In this document: positions 1-5,909 of the stretch, one piece after another
How the letters are laid out: the number at the start of each line of letters is the position of its first letter
How positions within the stretch are numbered: the first letter of the stretch is position 1
Origin: UBA6136 sp964344495
Lineage (GTDB): Bacteria > Pseudomonadota > Gammaproteobacteria > Methylococcales > Methylococcaceae
Direction: 5' to 3'
Assembly: GCA_964344495.1 (NCBI GenBank)
Contig: CAYFNI010000104.1
Location: 1 to 7,388 of the forward strand
DNA length: 7,388 nucleotides
Made by a program: the position numbers and the translations under genes
Notes under the pieces: generated by a model
What the model was told of the DNA's origin: nothing
Databases searched by the model: none
The model's input: the letters and a program-made list of their open reading frames with translations, nothing else

Positions 1-1
1 G

Positions 2-103
2 TTGCGAGGAGTGCCGGACGGGGCTCCGGTTGTCGCGCCGGGCAGTGCTGGAGATTACAAGCAGCTGTTGATGGATAGGTCGCGGCCTCTGTGGCCGGTT
101 TAG
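2..103 (+). CDS. Possible C-terminal end of an unrecognised gene, convergent to galU (partial)
   Basis: Plus-strand frame 2 is open from the left edge to a TAG at 101-103, giving 33 residues that include PDGAPVVAPGSAGDYKQLL and end in RPLWPV. Third codon positions are mostly G or C, as expected for coding sequence here, and the stop lies just before the galU terminator hairpin, as a convergent gene would. I do not recognise the family. The stretch is short enough to be a chance open frame, and no domain can be named. If it is not coding, bases 1-110 hold nothing else I can identify. Confidence 0.25.
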   Translation: MRGVPDGAPVVAPGSAGDYKQLLMDRSRPLWPV

Positions 104-110
104 AAGGGGG

Positions 111-153
111 AAAACTTAAGCGCCGGCCACTCCCCGGTGAGGAGTGGCCGGCG
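111..153 (-). terminator. Intrinsic terminator downstream of galU
   Basis: Bases 121-133 and 141-153 form a perfect 13-bp, GC-rich inverted repeat around a 7-base loop. It lies 15 bases beyond the galU stop. Read on the minus strand, the stem is followed by CTTAAGTTTT, an interrupted rather than continuous U-tract. The plus-strand side has no T-run, so a convergent transcript would be stopped less efficiently, if at all. The very strong stem and its position make it the likely end of the lapB-cysC-galU unit. Confidence 0.75.
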
Positions 154-168
154 AACCTGAACTCGAAC

Positions 169-1047
169 TCAGCCGAGCTTGAGTCCTGTCAGATAGGCTT
201 TGAAGCTCTCACGCAATTCATCGTGTTTAAGGCCCTGTTCAACCGTCGCCATCAGGTAGCCCAGCTTTGAGCCACAGTCATAGCGCTTGCCCTCAAACTC
301 GAAGGACAACACCGGCTCGTCCTCCAGCAGCATGGCGATGGCATCGGTGAGCTGGATTTCGCCGCCTGCACCACGCGTGACGTTGTTGAGGCGTTCAAAG
401 ATCCCCGGGGTAAGAATGTAGCGGCCAACCACGGCCTGATTCGAGGGCGCCACCTCGGGCTTGGGTTTTTCAACAATCCCGCTGAGTTTGCCGAGGCCAG
501 GCCTGACCTGTTCGGCCTTGACGATGCCGTAGCTCTGCGTCTCGGAGGGATGAACCTGCTCAGTGCCCAGCACCGAACATTGCCACTCATCGAAAACATC
601 CACCATTTGCTTGAGACAGCCACGGGCGCCATCATCGATCATGTCGTCGGCGAGGATGACCGCGAACGGTTCGTCGCCAATCACGGCAGCGGCACAATTG
701 ACGGCGTGCCCCAGACCCAAGGCTTCGGCCTGACGAATATAGACACAGGTGACATGCGGCGGCACGATGCCCTGCAAGGCTTGCAGTACCTCGGTTTTAC
801 CGCGCATGGCCAGCTCGGTCTCCAGCTCGTAAGCCTTGTCGAAATGATCCTCAATCGAGCGCTTGGTCCGACTGGTGACAAACACCAACGTGTCTATCCC
901 CGCCGCTACGGCTTCTTCCACGGCGTATTGGATCAGCGGCTTGTCGACGATGGGCAGCATTTCTTTCGGACTGGCCTTGGTCGCCGGTAAAAAACGGGTA
1001 CCCAGCCCGGCAACGGGAAAAACGGCTTTTCTGACTTTTTGCTTCAT
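169..1047 (-). CDS. galU: UTP--glucose-1-phosphate uridylyltransferase
   Basis: This cytoplasmic enzyme makes UDP-glucose and pyrophosphate from UTP and glucose-1-phosphate. UDP-glucose supplies the lipopolysaccharide core, exopolysaccharide and galactose metabolism. The 292-residue product has the usual bacterial GalU length. It shows the nucleotide-binding start AGLGTRFLPATK (13-24) with KEMLP (28-32), the acidic metal-binding ADD of ILADDMID (131-138), IVEKPKP (191-197), GGEIQLTDAI (228-237) and YDCGSKLGYL (256-265). The ATG is supported by the family N-terminus and by AGGTG (bases 1056-1060) 8 bases upstream, inside cysC. The start overlaps the cysC stop as ATGA, so translation is probably coupled. 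A stable hairpin follows the gene. Related sugar-nucleotide transferases such as RmlA are excluded by these GalU-type motifs. Confidence 0.97.
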   Translation of the reverse strand: MKQKVRKAVFPVAGLGTRFLPATKASPKEMLPIVDKPLIQYAVEEAVAAGIDTLVFVTSRTKRSIEDHFDKAYELETELAMRGKTEVLQALQGIVPPHVTCVYIRQAEALGLGHAVNCAAAVIGDEPFAVILADDMIDDGARGCLKQMVDVFDEWQCSVLGTEQVHPSETQSYGIVKAEQVRPGLGKLSGIVEKPKPEVAPSNQAVVGRYILTPGIFERLNNVTRGAGGEIQLTDAIAMLLEDEPVLSFEFEGKRYDCGSKLGYLMATVEQGLKHDELRESFKAYLTGLKLG

Positions 1048-1667
1048 GACGCTTGCACCTGTTTTGTTATGGTTATCAATGACTGCGCCGACAGATAGTC
1101 AATCACCTGATCGGCACAGTGTTCCAATCCATCCCGTCCGGTCTGAACAGTGATTTCGGGGCTCAATGGCGCCTCATACGGGGATGAGATGCCGGTAAAG
1201 TCAGGGATTTCGCCGTTGCGTGCCTTTTTGTAGAGTCCCTTGACATCACGTTGCTCGCATACGGCGAGCGAGGCATCACAGTAGACTTCGATGAATTCTC
1301 CCGCAGCCATGAGCGCGCGAATGTTGTCACGATCGCTCCGAAACGGGGATATGAAGGCCGTGACGACGATCAATCCGGCGTCGGCCATGAGTTTAGCCAT
1401 TTCACCGATTCGGCGGATGTTTTCCTGTCGATCCTCGGGGCTGAAACCCAAATCCCGGCATAGCCCGTGTCGGACATTATCCCCGTCCAACACGTAGGTG
1501 CTGCAGCCAAGATCAAACAGGCGCTGCTCAATCCGGTGCGCAAGAGTCGACTTGCCGGCTCCAGAAAGCCCGGTGAACCAGAGCACGAAACTTTTATGCC
1601 CGTTGAGGCGCTCTCTTTCAAGGCGATTAACCTGACCGGCATGCCAGGTGATATTAGTGGGGTGCAA
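1044..1667 (-). CDS. cysC: Adenylylsulfate (APS) kinase, stand-alone
   Basis: CysC phosphorylates adenosine 5'-phosphosulfate with ATP to give PAPS, used in assimilatory sulfate reduction or as sulfate donor for sulfotransferases. The 207-residue protein aligns from end to end with E. coli CysC (about 201 residues). It has the P-loop GLSGAGKS (33-40), DGDNVRHGL (61-69), the ISPFR motif (106-110) with the family's conserved serine at 107, and KGLYKKAR (143-150), DFTGI and YEAP (164-167). No ATG fits. I chose TTG at 1667-1665 because GAGGT (1674-1678) sits 6-7 bases upstream and because the protein then begins MHPTNITWH, matching the family's N-terminal tryptophan-histidine region. The frame is open further upstream into lapB, but that extension has no family support. 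It lies 58 bases after lapB and overlaps galU by 4 bases. No cysD or cysN, the ATP sulfurylase partners, is visible. Confidence 0.95.
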   Translation of the reverse strand: MHPTNITWHAGQVNRLERERLNGHKSFVLWFTGLSGAGKSTLAHRIEQRLFDLGCSTYVLDGDNVRHGLCRDLGFSPEDRQENIRRIGEMAKLMADAGLIVVTAFISPFRSDRDNIRALMAAGEFIEVYCDASLAVCEQRDVKGLYKKARNGEIPDFTGISSPYEAPLSPEITVQTGRDGLEHCADQVIDYLSAQSLITITKQVQAS

Positions 1668-1673
1668 TCCGTT

Positions 1674-1678
1674 ACCTC
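1674..1678 (-). promoter_or_regulatory. Ribosome binding site that decides the TTG start of cysC
   Basis: The minus strand reads GAGGT, followed 6 bases later by TTG at 1667-1665. It is the best Shine-Dalgarno match between the lapB stop and the conserved CysC core, and no ATG or GTG start fits in this interval. Confidence 0.7.
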
Positions 1679-1691
1679 GGATGGGGTTGAA

Positions 1692-1721
1692 GTCGGGACA
1701 AGCCGACAGGATACCCTGTCG
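1692..1721 (-). other. Two overlapping, mutually exclusive hairpins between lapB and cysC
   Basis: Bases 1704-1710 and 1715-1721 form a perfect 7-bp stem with a 4-base loop, just after the lapB stop. Bases 1692-1696 and 1703-1707 form a perfect 5-bp stem with a 6-base loop. They share bases 1704-1707, so only one can form at a time. Neither is followed by a U-run, so they are not terminators. They lie 14 to 43 bases upstream of the cysC Shine-Dalgarno and could influence message stability or cysC translation. That role is inference; short stems like these also arise by chance. Confidence 0.35.
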
Positions 1722-1725
1722 CAGC

Positions 1726-2937
1726 TTATCTGATTTTGATGTCGTCTTCGCCGTTGGGCAACAAGGACGATATGTTGAAACTTTCGGTTGGAGTGACCGA
1801 ATCCCAGTGCTGGCAGGACGGGCAGCGCCAGTACAGTTCGGAGAGCCCGAATCCACAGTGGTCGCACCTGAATTGCTGTGATCCCTCAGCCAGGGTCTCA
1901 AGCAGGGTACATAACCGCCGCAGCTTGCCTGAACCATAACGACTGTCCTCTGACAATAAGGCCAAGGCACGGTTGATGGCGGTCGATTCCGGGTGGGCCT
2001 CGAGAATCGGCAAGAGATAATCAATGGCAGCTTCAACTCCCTGGGTTCGCTTGAGCCGTTCGGACCGGAGTACCGCCGCAGAGACGATGCCAAATTCCTG
2101 ATGGATTTGATCCAGATACTGCATGAGTTCCCGCTCATTCCCCTGCCGCTCCCAGCAGGCACAGATCAAGGGTATGACCACAGGGAGAAAAACGGGGTTC
2201 TGCGCCTCAACGGCCTTGAAGGTCTGCAACGACTGCAACAGTTCGCCATTGACCAGCTCGAGGCGGCCTCTGACAATGCTGGCGCGCACACAGGAGGGGT
2301 CATCCTGCAATGCCCGCGTGAGATAGTCGCGCGCATCCTTGAGGCGATGCTGAACCATCGCTTCTTCGGCCAGTTCGCACAGAAAGTGTGCGGCGGTCTC
2401 CCCATGGCGTGGCTTGCTGATACCTCGAAGCTCCAGCACACAGGCAATCGCTTTTTGCCAATCCTTCTGCTGTTGATACAACTGCAATAATTGCTGCAAG
2501 GCCGGCTTTCCGTGGGACTTGGTTTCCCGCAGCGAGACAAAAATCCGTTCGGCTCGATCCAGTAGCCCGGCACGCATGTGATCAAGTCCCAGCTCGAAAT
2601 TGGCTCGGGCCGTTTGTGCCGGCGTCAGGTTCGCTTCCTTGCTCAGTTTTTCGTGGATCTCGATGGCTTTTTCCACCTCGCCCCGTCTTCTGAAAAGGTT
2701 ACCCAGAACCAGATGGGTCTCCATCGGCTCGGATTCCTGCTCGAGAATCCGCGTCACCGCATCAATGGCCTTGTCCGTTTTTTCATCCAGAAGGTAGTTC
2801 AGGCCGCGCCGATAGGCCTGCGTCAGCGGATGCCGGAAATTGGTGAGATACTTCCGCGTGTAGTGCTTTCCTGCCGCATACCAACCGGAAGCGGCCGCTA
2901 CCGGGAGCAGGAGAGCGACCCAATCAGACACATCCAT
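1726..2937 (-). CDS. lapB: Lipopolysaccharide assembly protein B (TPR plus rubredoxin-like domain)
   Basis: LapB (formerly YciM) is an inner-membrane-anchored cytoplasmic protein that controls lipopolysaccharide synthesis by promoting FtsH-dependent turnover of LpxC. The product is 403 residues (E. coli 389). Residues about 5-22 form the N-terminal membrane anchor ending in the conserved LLPVAAASGWY. A TPR array follows, with landmarks LVLGNLFRRRGEVEKAI, GLLDRAERIF and LQQLLQLYQQQKDWQKAI matching E. coli LapB. The C-terminal rubredoxin-like metal site has CDHC (358-361) and CPSC (372-375), with YWRCPSC conserved. The ATG at 2937-2935 has AGGA (2945-2948) 7 bases upstream. It follows the ihfB terminator, so it needs its own promoter. 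The usual partner lapA is missing upstream, and cysC rather than the common pyrF is downstream. The tail beyond the metal site, about 28 residues ending DDIKIR, is somewhat longer than in E. coli. Confidence 0.96.
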   Translation of the reverse strand: MDVSDWVALLLPVAAASGWYAAGKHYTRKYLTNFRHPLTQAYRRGLNYLLDEKTDKAIDAVTRILEQESEPMETHLVLGNLFRRRGEVEKAIEIHEKLSKEANLTPAQTARANFELGLDHMRAGLLDRAERIFVSLRETKSHGKPALQQLLQLYQQQKDWQKAIACVLELRGISKPRHGETAAHFLCELAEEAMVQHRLKDARDYLTRALQDDPSCVRASIVRGRLELVNGELLQSLQTFKAVEAQNPVFLPVVIPLICACWERQGNERELMQYLDQIHQEFGIVSAAVLRSERLKRTQGVEAAIDYLLPILEAHPESTAINRALALLSEDSRYGSGKLRRLCTLLETLAEGSQQFRCDHCGFGLSELYWRCPSCQHWDSVTPTESFNISSLLPNGEDDIKIR

Positions 2938-3042
2938 CAGCCAGTCCTGAAGCCGATCATCTCAGCCGGAGCCAAGTGAACATGCAAAAAAATGACGCTG
3001 AAGCGGTTCATTACAGGCGCAACAGCGGGGGTACTCACACGG
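2938..3042 (-). promoter_or_regulatory. Inferred promoter and leader region of lapB-cysC-galU
   Basis: A strong terminator lies directly upstream, so transcription of lapB must restart within this stretch of about 105 bases or depend on readthrough. No convincing -35/-10 pair is visible. The best is TTGCAT, a 17-base spacer and TGAGAT on the minus strand, a poor -10. In E. coli the lapAB operon is partly under heat-shock sigma-32 control, but I see no clear sigma-32 promoter here. A 7-base T-run and a 24-codon frame (ATG at 3011-3009, TGA at 2939-2937) also lie here. Confidence 0.35.
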
Positions 3043-3085
3043 AAAAAAAAACCATGCTTTGCATCAGATGATACAGAAGCATGGT
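3043..3085 (-). terminator. Intrinsic terminator downstream of ihfB
   Basis: On the minus strand ACCATGCTT (3085-3077) pairs perfectly with AAGCATGGT (3059-3051) across a 17-base loop. The second arm runs directly into a T-tract that makes nine T in a row (3051-3043). A-rich bases before the first arm could extend the stem by pairing with the U-run. It lies about 30 bases past the ihfB stop and has no U-run in the other direction. This is the clearest terminator in the window and separates the rpsA-ihfB block from lapB-cysC-galU. Confidence 0.9.
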
Positions 3086-3115
3086 CTTTCTGTTGAGTAT
3101 GAACCGTCTCAAGGA

Positions 3116-3412
3116 CTAACCAGAGTCCTTAAGGCCGGCATTGACCTTATCACGCAGGCCTTTGCCGGGTTTGAAATGCGGCACATAGCGGGAGCCAAGT
3201 TCGACACGGGTACCCGTTTTCGGGTTTCTTCCGATACGGGGTGGGCGAAACCGGATCGAGAAACTGCCAAAACCCCGGATTTCGATTCGATTACCTTGTG
3301 CCAATGTTTCGGCCATGTATTCGACCATCGCTTTGACCGCCATTTCAATGTCCTTGGCAGGCATCTGCGGATATTTTTCCCCGAGTATCTGTATGAGATC
3401 GGATTTAGTCAC
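3116..3412 (-). CDS. ihfB: Integration host factor subunit beta
   Basis: IHF-beta pairs with IHF-alpha (encoded elsewhere) to form a sequence-specific DNA-bending protein used in transcription, replication, recombination and nucleoid packing. The 98-residue product matches E. coli IHF-beta (94 residues) throughout: MTKSDLI at the start, RIEIRGFGSFS (42-52), GRNPKTG (61-67) with Pro64 at the tip of the DNA-intercalating arm, and VPHFKPGK (77-84). These features, especially the beta-type N-terminus and arm, favour IHF-beta over HU or IHF-alpha. The start is GTG at 3412-3410, with AGGGA (3420-3424) 7 bases upstream. The nearby ATG at 3420-3418 runs into a stop after three codons. It lies 51 bases after rpsA, the classical arrangement, and is followed by a strong terminator. 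The C-terminal tail is about four residues longer than in E. coli. Confidence 0.97.
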   Translation of the reverse strand: MTKSDLIQILGEKYPQMPAKDIEMAVKAMVEYMAETLAQGNRIEIRGFGSFSIRFRPPRIGRNPKTGTRVELGSRYVPHFKPGKGLRDKVNAGLKDSG

Positions 3413-3419
3413 TTGAGCA

Positions 3420-3424
3420 TCCCT
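3420..3424 (-). promoter_or_regulatory. Ribosome binding site that decides the GTG start of ihfB
   Basis: AGGGA on the minus strand lies 7 bases before GTG. It supports GTG rather than ATG as the first codon, because the only upstream ATG opens a three-codon frame ending in a TGA that overlaps the GTG. Confidence 0.7.
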
Positions 3425-3428
3425 GGGA

Positions 3429-3452
3429 CAGGAGGGACCTGCGTCCCTCCTG
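3429..3452 (-). other. Perfect 10-bp hairpin between rpsA and ihfB
   Basis: Bases 3429-3438 and 3443-3452 form a perfect 10-bp, GC-rich inverted repeat around a tetraloop, within the 51-base rpsA-ihfB spacer. No U-run follows, so it is not a typical terminator. On the minus-strand message the first arm contains AGGAGGG, a near-perfect Shine-Dalgarno sequence sequestered by the stem and too far upstream to serve the ihfB GTG. Likely roles are protection of the rpsA 3' end from exonucleases or tuning of ihfB expression. The function is inferred. Confidence 0.6.
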
Positions 3453-3463
3453 CGCGACCCGCC

Positions 3464-5134
3464 TTACTTGTTTTCCATCTGCTCCTTGAAGATGTCACCC
3501 AGGGTCGGCATGGCTGAGGATGCCTGATCCGAGTAACCCTTCATGGCCGCGGCTTCGTCTTCTTGATCCTTGGCCTTGATCGACAGGTTGATGGCCTTGT
3601 TCTTCTTGTCGACGCCCATGAACTTGGCTTCGATCTGATCGCCCACATTCAGCTGTGTACGGGCATCCTCGATACGATCACGGGAGATCTCGGAGGCACG
3701 CAGGTAGCCTTCGACGCTCTCCGCCAACGTGATGACGGCACCCTTGGCATCCACTTCCTTGACGATACCATTGACCAGATCACCCTTCTCGTGGGTAGCC
3801 AGATAGTTCTGGAAGGGATCCTGTTCCAACTGCTTGATGCCCAGCGAGATACGCTCACGTTCCGGATCAATCGCCAGAATGACGGTTTCGACCTCATCGC
3901 CCTTCTTGTAATTGCGGATCGCTTCCTCGCCCGGGGTGTTCCAGGAGATATCGGACAGATGCACCAGACCGTCGATGTTGCCATCCAGACCGATGAAGAC
4001 ACCAAAGTCGGTGATCGATTTGATCGTACCGCTGATCTTGTCCCCCTTGTTATGAGTGGATGCGAACTCATCCCACGGATTGGCGCGGCACTGTTTCATG
4101 CCCAGCGAGATACGGCGACGTTCTTCGTCGATGTCCAGCACCATCACTTCAACTTCATCACCCAGCTGAACCAGCTTTGACGGGTTGACGTTCTTGTTGG
4201 TCCAGTCCATCTCGGACACGTGAACCAGACCTTCGACGCCCTCTTCCAGCTCGACGAAGCAGCCGTAGTCGGTCAGGTTGCTGACCTTGCCGAACAGACG
4301 GGTGCCGGAAGGATAACGACGGGCAATGTTCAGCCACGGATCGTCTCCCAACTGCTTGAGACCCAGCGAGACACGGTTCTTTTCCTGATCGTACTTGAGG
4401 ACCTTGACCTGAATTTCCTGCCCGATCTCGACCGCTTCGGACGGGTGACGAACGCGCTTCCAGGCCATATCGGTGATGTGCAACAGACCGTCGACGCCAC
4501 CCAGATCGATGAATGCACCGTAGTCGGTGAGGTTCTTGACCACACCCGAAACGATCGCACCTTCCTTGAGGTTCTCGAGCAGCGCTTCCTTTTCGGCGCT
4601 GAACTCGGTTTCGACAACGGCCCGACGTGACAGAACCACGTTATTGCGCTTCTGGTCGATCTTGATGACCTTGAATTCCAGATCACGGCCTTCCAGGTAT
4701 GCCGTATCGCGGACCGGACGGACATCGACCAGCGAACCCGGCAGGAACGCGCGCAGAGCACCAATGGCCACGGTGAAGCCACCGCGCACCTTGCCGGTCA
4801 GACGCCCGACCACGGTCTCATTCTTCTCATGGGCCACTTCAAGGTCGGTCCACGCCTTGAGACGCTTTGCTTTGTCGCGCGACAGCAAGGTCGCACCCAG
4901 ACCATCTTCCAGCAACTCCAGCGTACATTCGACGGTGTCGCCGACCTGTACCTCAATCTGGCCATCCGCGTCGAGGAACTGCCACTTGGGCACGACGCCC
5001 TCGGATTTCAGTCCTGCATTGACGACAACGACGTCCGGACCGATGTCCACGACCGTGCCACGGATGATGCTGCCCGGACGCATTTCGGCCTGGGCCAGAC
5101 TCTGTTCAAACAACTCAGCAAAGCTCTCGCTCAT
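3464..5134 (-). CDS. rpsA: 30S ribosomal protein S1
   Basis: S1 binds mRNA on the small ribosomal subunit and helps load messages with weak or structured starts. The 556-residue product is very close to E. coli S1 (557). It has six S1/OB-fold domains at about residues 21-87, 105-171, 192-260, 277-348, 364-434 and 451-520. The first two are the divergent ribosome-binding pair; the others share the pattern NLTDYGAFIDL, GLLHITDM, VSLGLKQ and a DPW-type linker. Start: the ATG at 5134-5132 gives MSESFAELFEQSL, matching the family; an upstream in-frame ATG would add 25 unrelated residues. No good Shine-Dalgarno is seen (GATGATTTT precedes ATG), which also holds for the autoregulated E. coli rpsA. 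The tail after residue 521 is acidic, then ends LGDIFKEQMENK. It lies between cmk and ihfB as in many gammaproteobacteria. Confidence 0.98.
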   Translation of the reverse strand: MSESFAELFEQSLAQAEMRPGSIIRGTVVDIGPDVVVVNAGLKSEGVVPKWQFLDADGQIEVQVGDTVECTLELLEDGLGATLLSRDKAKRLKAWTDLEVAHEKNETVVGRLTGKVRGGFTVAIGALRAFLPGSLVDVRPVRDTAYLEGRDLEFKVIKIDQKRNNVVLSRRAVVETEFSAEKEALLENLKEGAIVSGVVKNLTDYGAFIDLGGVDGLLHITDMAWKRVRHPSEAVEIGQEIQVKVLKYDQEKNRVSLGLKQLGDDPWLNIARRYPSGTRLFGKVSNLTDYGCFVELEEGVEGLVHVSEMDWTNKNVNPSKLVQLGDEVEVMVLDIDEERRRISLGMKQCRANPWDEFASTHNKGDKISGTIKSITDFGVFIGLDGNIDGLVHLSDISWNTPGEEAIRNYKKGDEVETVILAIDPERERISLGIKQLEQDPFQNYLATHEKGDLVNGIVKEVDAKGAVITLAESVEGYLRASEISRDRIEDARTQLNVGDQIEAKFMGVDKKNKAINLSIKAKDQEDEAAAMKGYSDQASSAMPTLGDIFKEQMENK

Positions 5135-5190
5135 AAAATCATCAAAGTGTGCATACGATGCCCTGATAGAGGGACCGCATGTCTGACAGT
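5135..5190 (-). promoter_or_regulatory. Leader of rpsA without a canonical Shine-Dalgarno
   Basis: The minus strand immediately before the rpsA ATG is T/A-rich, with no AGGA-like element at normal spacing. A small CCCT/AGGG stem-loop is possible slightly upstream. In E. coli the rpsA initiation region likewise lacks a strong Shine-Dalgarno, uses structured RNA and is repressed by S1 itself. The same autoregulation is plausible here, but I infer it by analogy and did not show structural equivalence. A separate rpsA promoter would be expected here, but no convincing -35/-10 pair is seen. Confidence 0.45.
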
Positions 5191-5219
5191 TTAAAAATGC
5201 GCCAGCCACAAGCTGGCAC
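5191..5219 (-). terminator. Terminator-like hairpin between cmk and rpsA
   Basis: On the minus strand GCCAGC (5217-5212) pairs with GCTGGC (5206-5201) across a 5-base loop, extendable by a G-U and a G-C pair to about 8 bp. The sequence GCATTTTTAAA follows. The T-run is only five long and offset by two to three bases from the stem, so this is a weak or partial terminator, or an attenuator, beginning about 17 bases past the cmk stop. It would let rpsA be expressed differently from tyrA-aroA-cmk. Confidence 0.5.
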
Positions 5220-5235
5220 CCACCTGACCCGGCAA

Positions 5236-5907
5236 TCAGAGCGCCGACTGGACAACGGCCATGACCTTGTCGATCACCTGCTGGGCATTCAGATCGGATG
5301 AATCGACCAGAACCGCACCCTCCGCCATCACCAGCGGGGCCTCGGCACGTTCCCGGTCACGCCGGTCACGCTCCTCGATCTCGCGGGTCAAGCCATCAAG
5401 GTTAACATCCAAGCCCTTGTCCATCAACTGCTTAAGTCTTCTTTGCGCGCGCACTTGGGCACTCGCGGTGAGAAACACCTTGCAATTGGCGTCGCGGAAT
5501 ACCACGGTGCCCATGTCACGCCCGTCGGCCACCAGCCCCGGCGCCTTGCGAAACCCGCGCTGCTTGTCCAGCAATGCCTGGCGCACCAGCCCACTGGCGG
5601 CAATGCGTGACGCCGCATTGCCACAGGTTTCGGTGCCGATTTCGCCGGCAATGTCCTCACCTTCCAGCAGGACGCGGGGCGGGTCGTCGGCGGTAAACTC
5701 CAGTCGCATCCGGGCGGCCAGGGCGGCGATCTCCGCCTCCTGCTCGAAGGGAATGCCCGCCCGGATCACCGCCATGGCCAGCGAGCGATAGATGGCCCCG
5801 CTGTCGAGGAAATGCCAACCCAGCCGCTTGGCCACGGCCCGACTCACGGTTCCCTTGCCCGAGCCACTGGGACCGTCAATGGCCACTACCGGAATGTGCT
5901 CGGCCAT
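5236..5907 (-). CDS. cmk: Cytidylate kinase
   Basis: Cmk transfers phosphate from ATP to CMP or dCMP, recycling the CMP released by RNA turnover and by lipid and polysaccharide synthesis. The 223-residue product has the normal length. It shows the P-loop GPSGSGKGT (12-20), FLDSGAIYR (33-41, usually LDSGALYR), the GNAAS motif (96-100), VADGRDMGTVVF (126-137) and the lid-region RDRERAEAPLV (183-193). The ATG at 5907-5905 gives MAEHIPVVAIDGPSG, in line with the family; an upstream in-frame ATG lies inside aroA and would add 30 unrelated residues. The start is 2 bases after the aroA stop, with only a weak, distant GAGG, so translation is probably coupled to aroA. rpsA follows after about 100 bases. 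No key residue is missing. Confidence 0.97.
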   Translation of the reverse strand: MAEHIPVVAIDGPSGSGKGTVSRAVAKRLGWHFLDSGAIYRSLAMAVIRAGIPFEQEAEIAALAARMRLEFTADDPPRVLLEGEDIAGEIGTETCGNAASRIAASGLVRQALLDKQRGFRKAPGLVADGRDMGTVVFRDANCKVFLTASAQVRAQRRLKQLMDKGLDVNLDGLTREIEERDRRDRERAEAPLVMAEGAVLVDSSDLNAQQVIDKVMAVVQSAL

Positions 5908-5909
5908 GG

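Noticed and set aside
1668..2162. N-terminal extension of cysC to an upstream start, giving a 372-residue protein
   Set aside because: It overlaps the well-conserved lapB in another frame, has no similarity to APS kinases and lacks a matching ribosome site; the TTG at 1667 fits family length.
1993..2979. Plus-strand open frames opposite lapB
   Set aside because: They are antisense shadows of the TPR-coding sequence, with no domain and no plausible start signals.
2938..3042. Sigma-32 or IHF-binding site upstream of lapB
   Set aside because: No stretch matched the consensus of either well enough to claim on either strand.
3464..5134. Internal repeats in rpsA as a DNA repeat or CRISPR-like array
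   Set aside because: The recurring patterns are the S1 protein domains, diverged at DNA level and spaced about 85 codons apart.
3563..5194. Long plus-strand open frames of 120 to 219 codons opposite rpsA
   Set aside because: They mirror rpsA codon structure on the opposite strand; the translations have no recognisable motif and rpsA is unambiguous.
5135..5209. 25-residue N-terminal extension of S1 from an upstream ATG
   Set aside because: Family alignment starts at MSESFAELFE; the extension has no S1-like sequence and covers the leader region.
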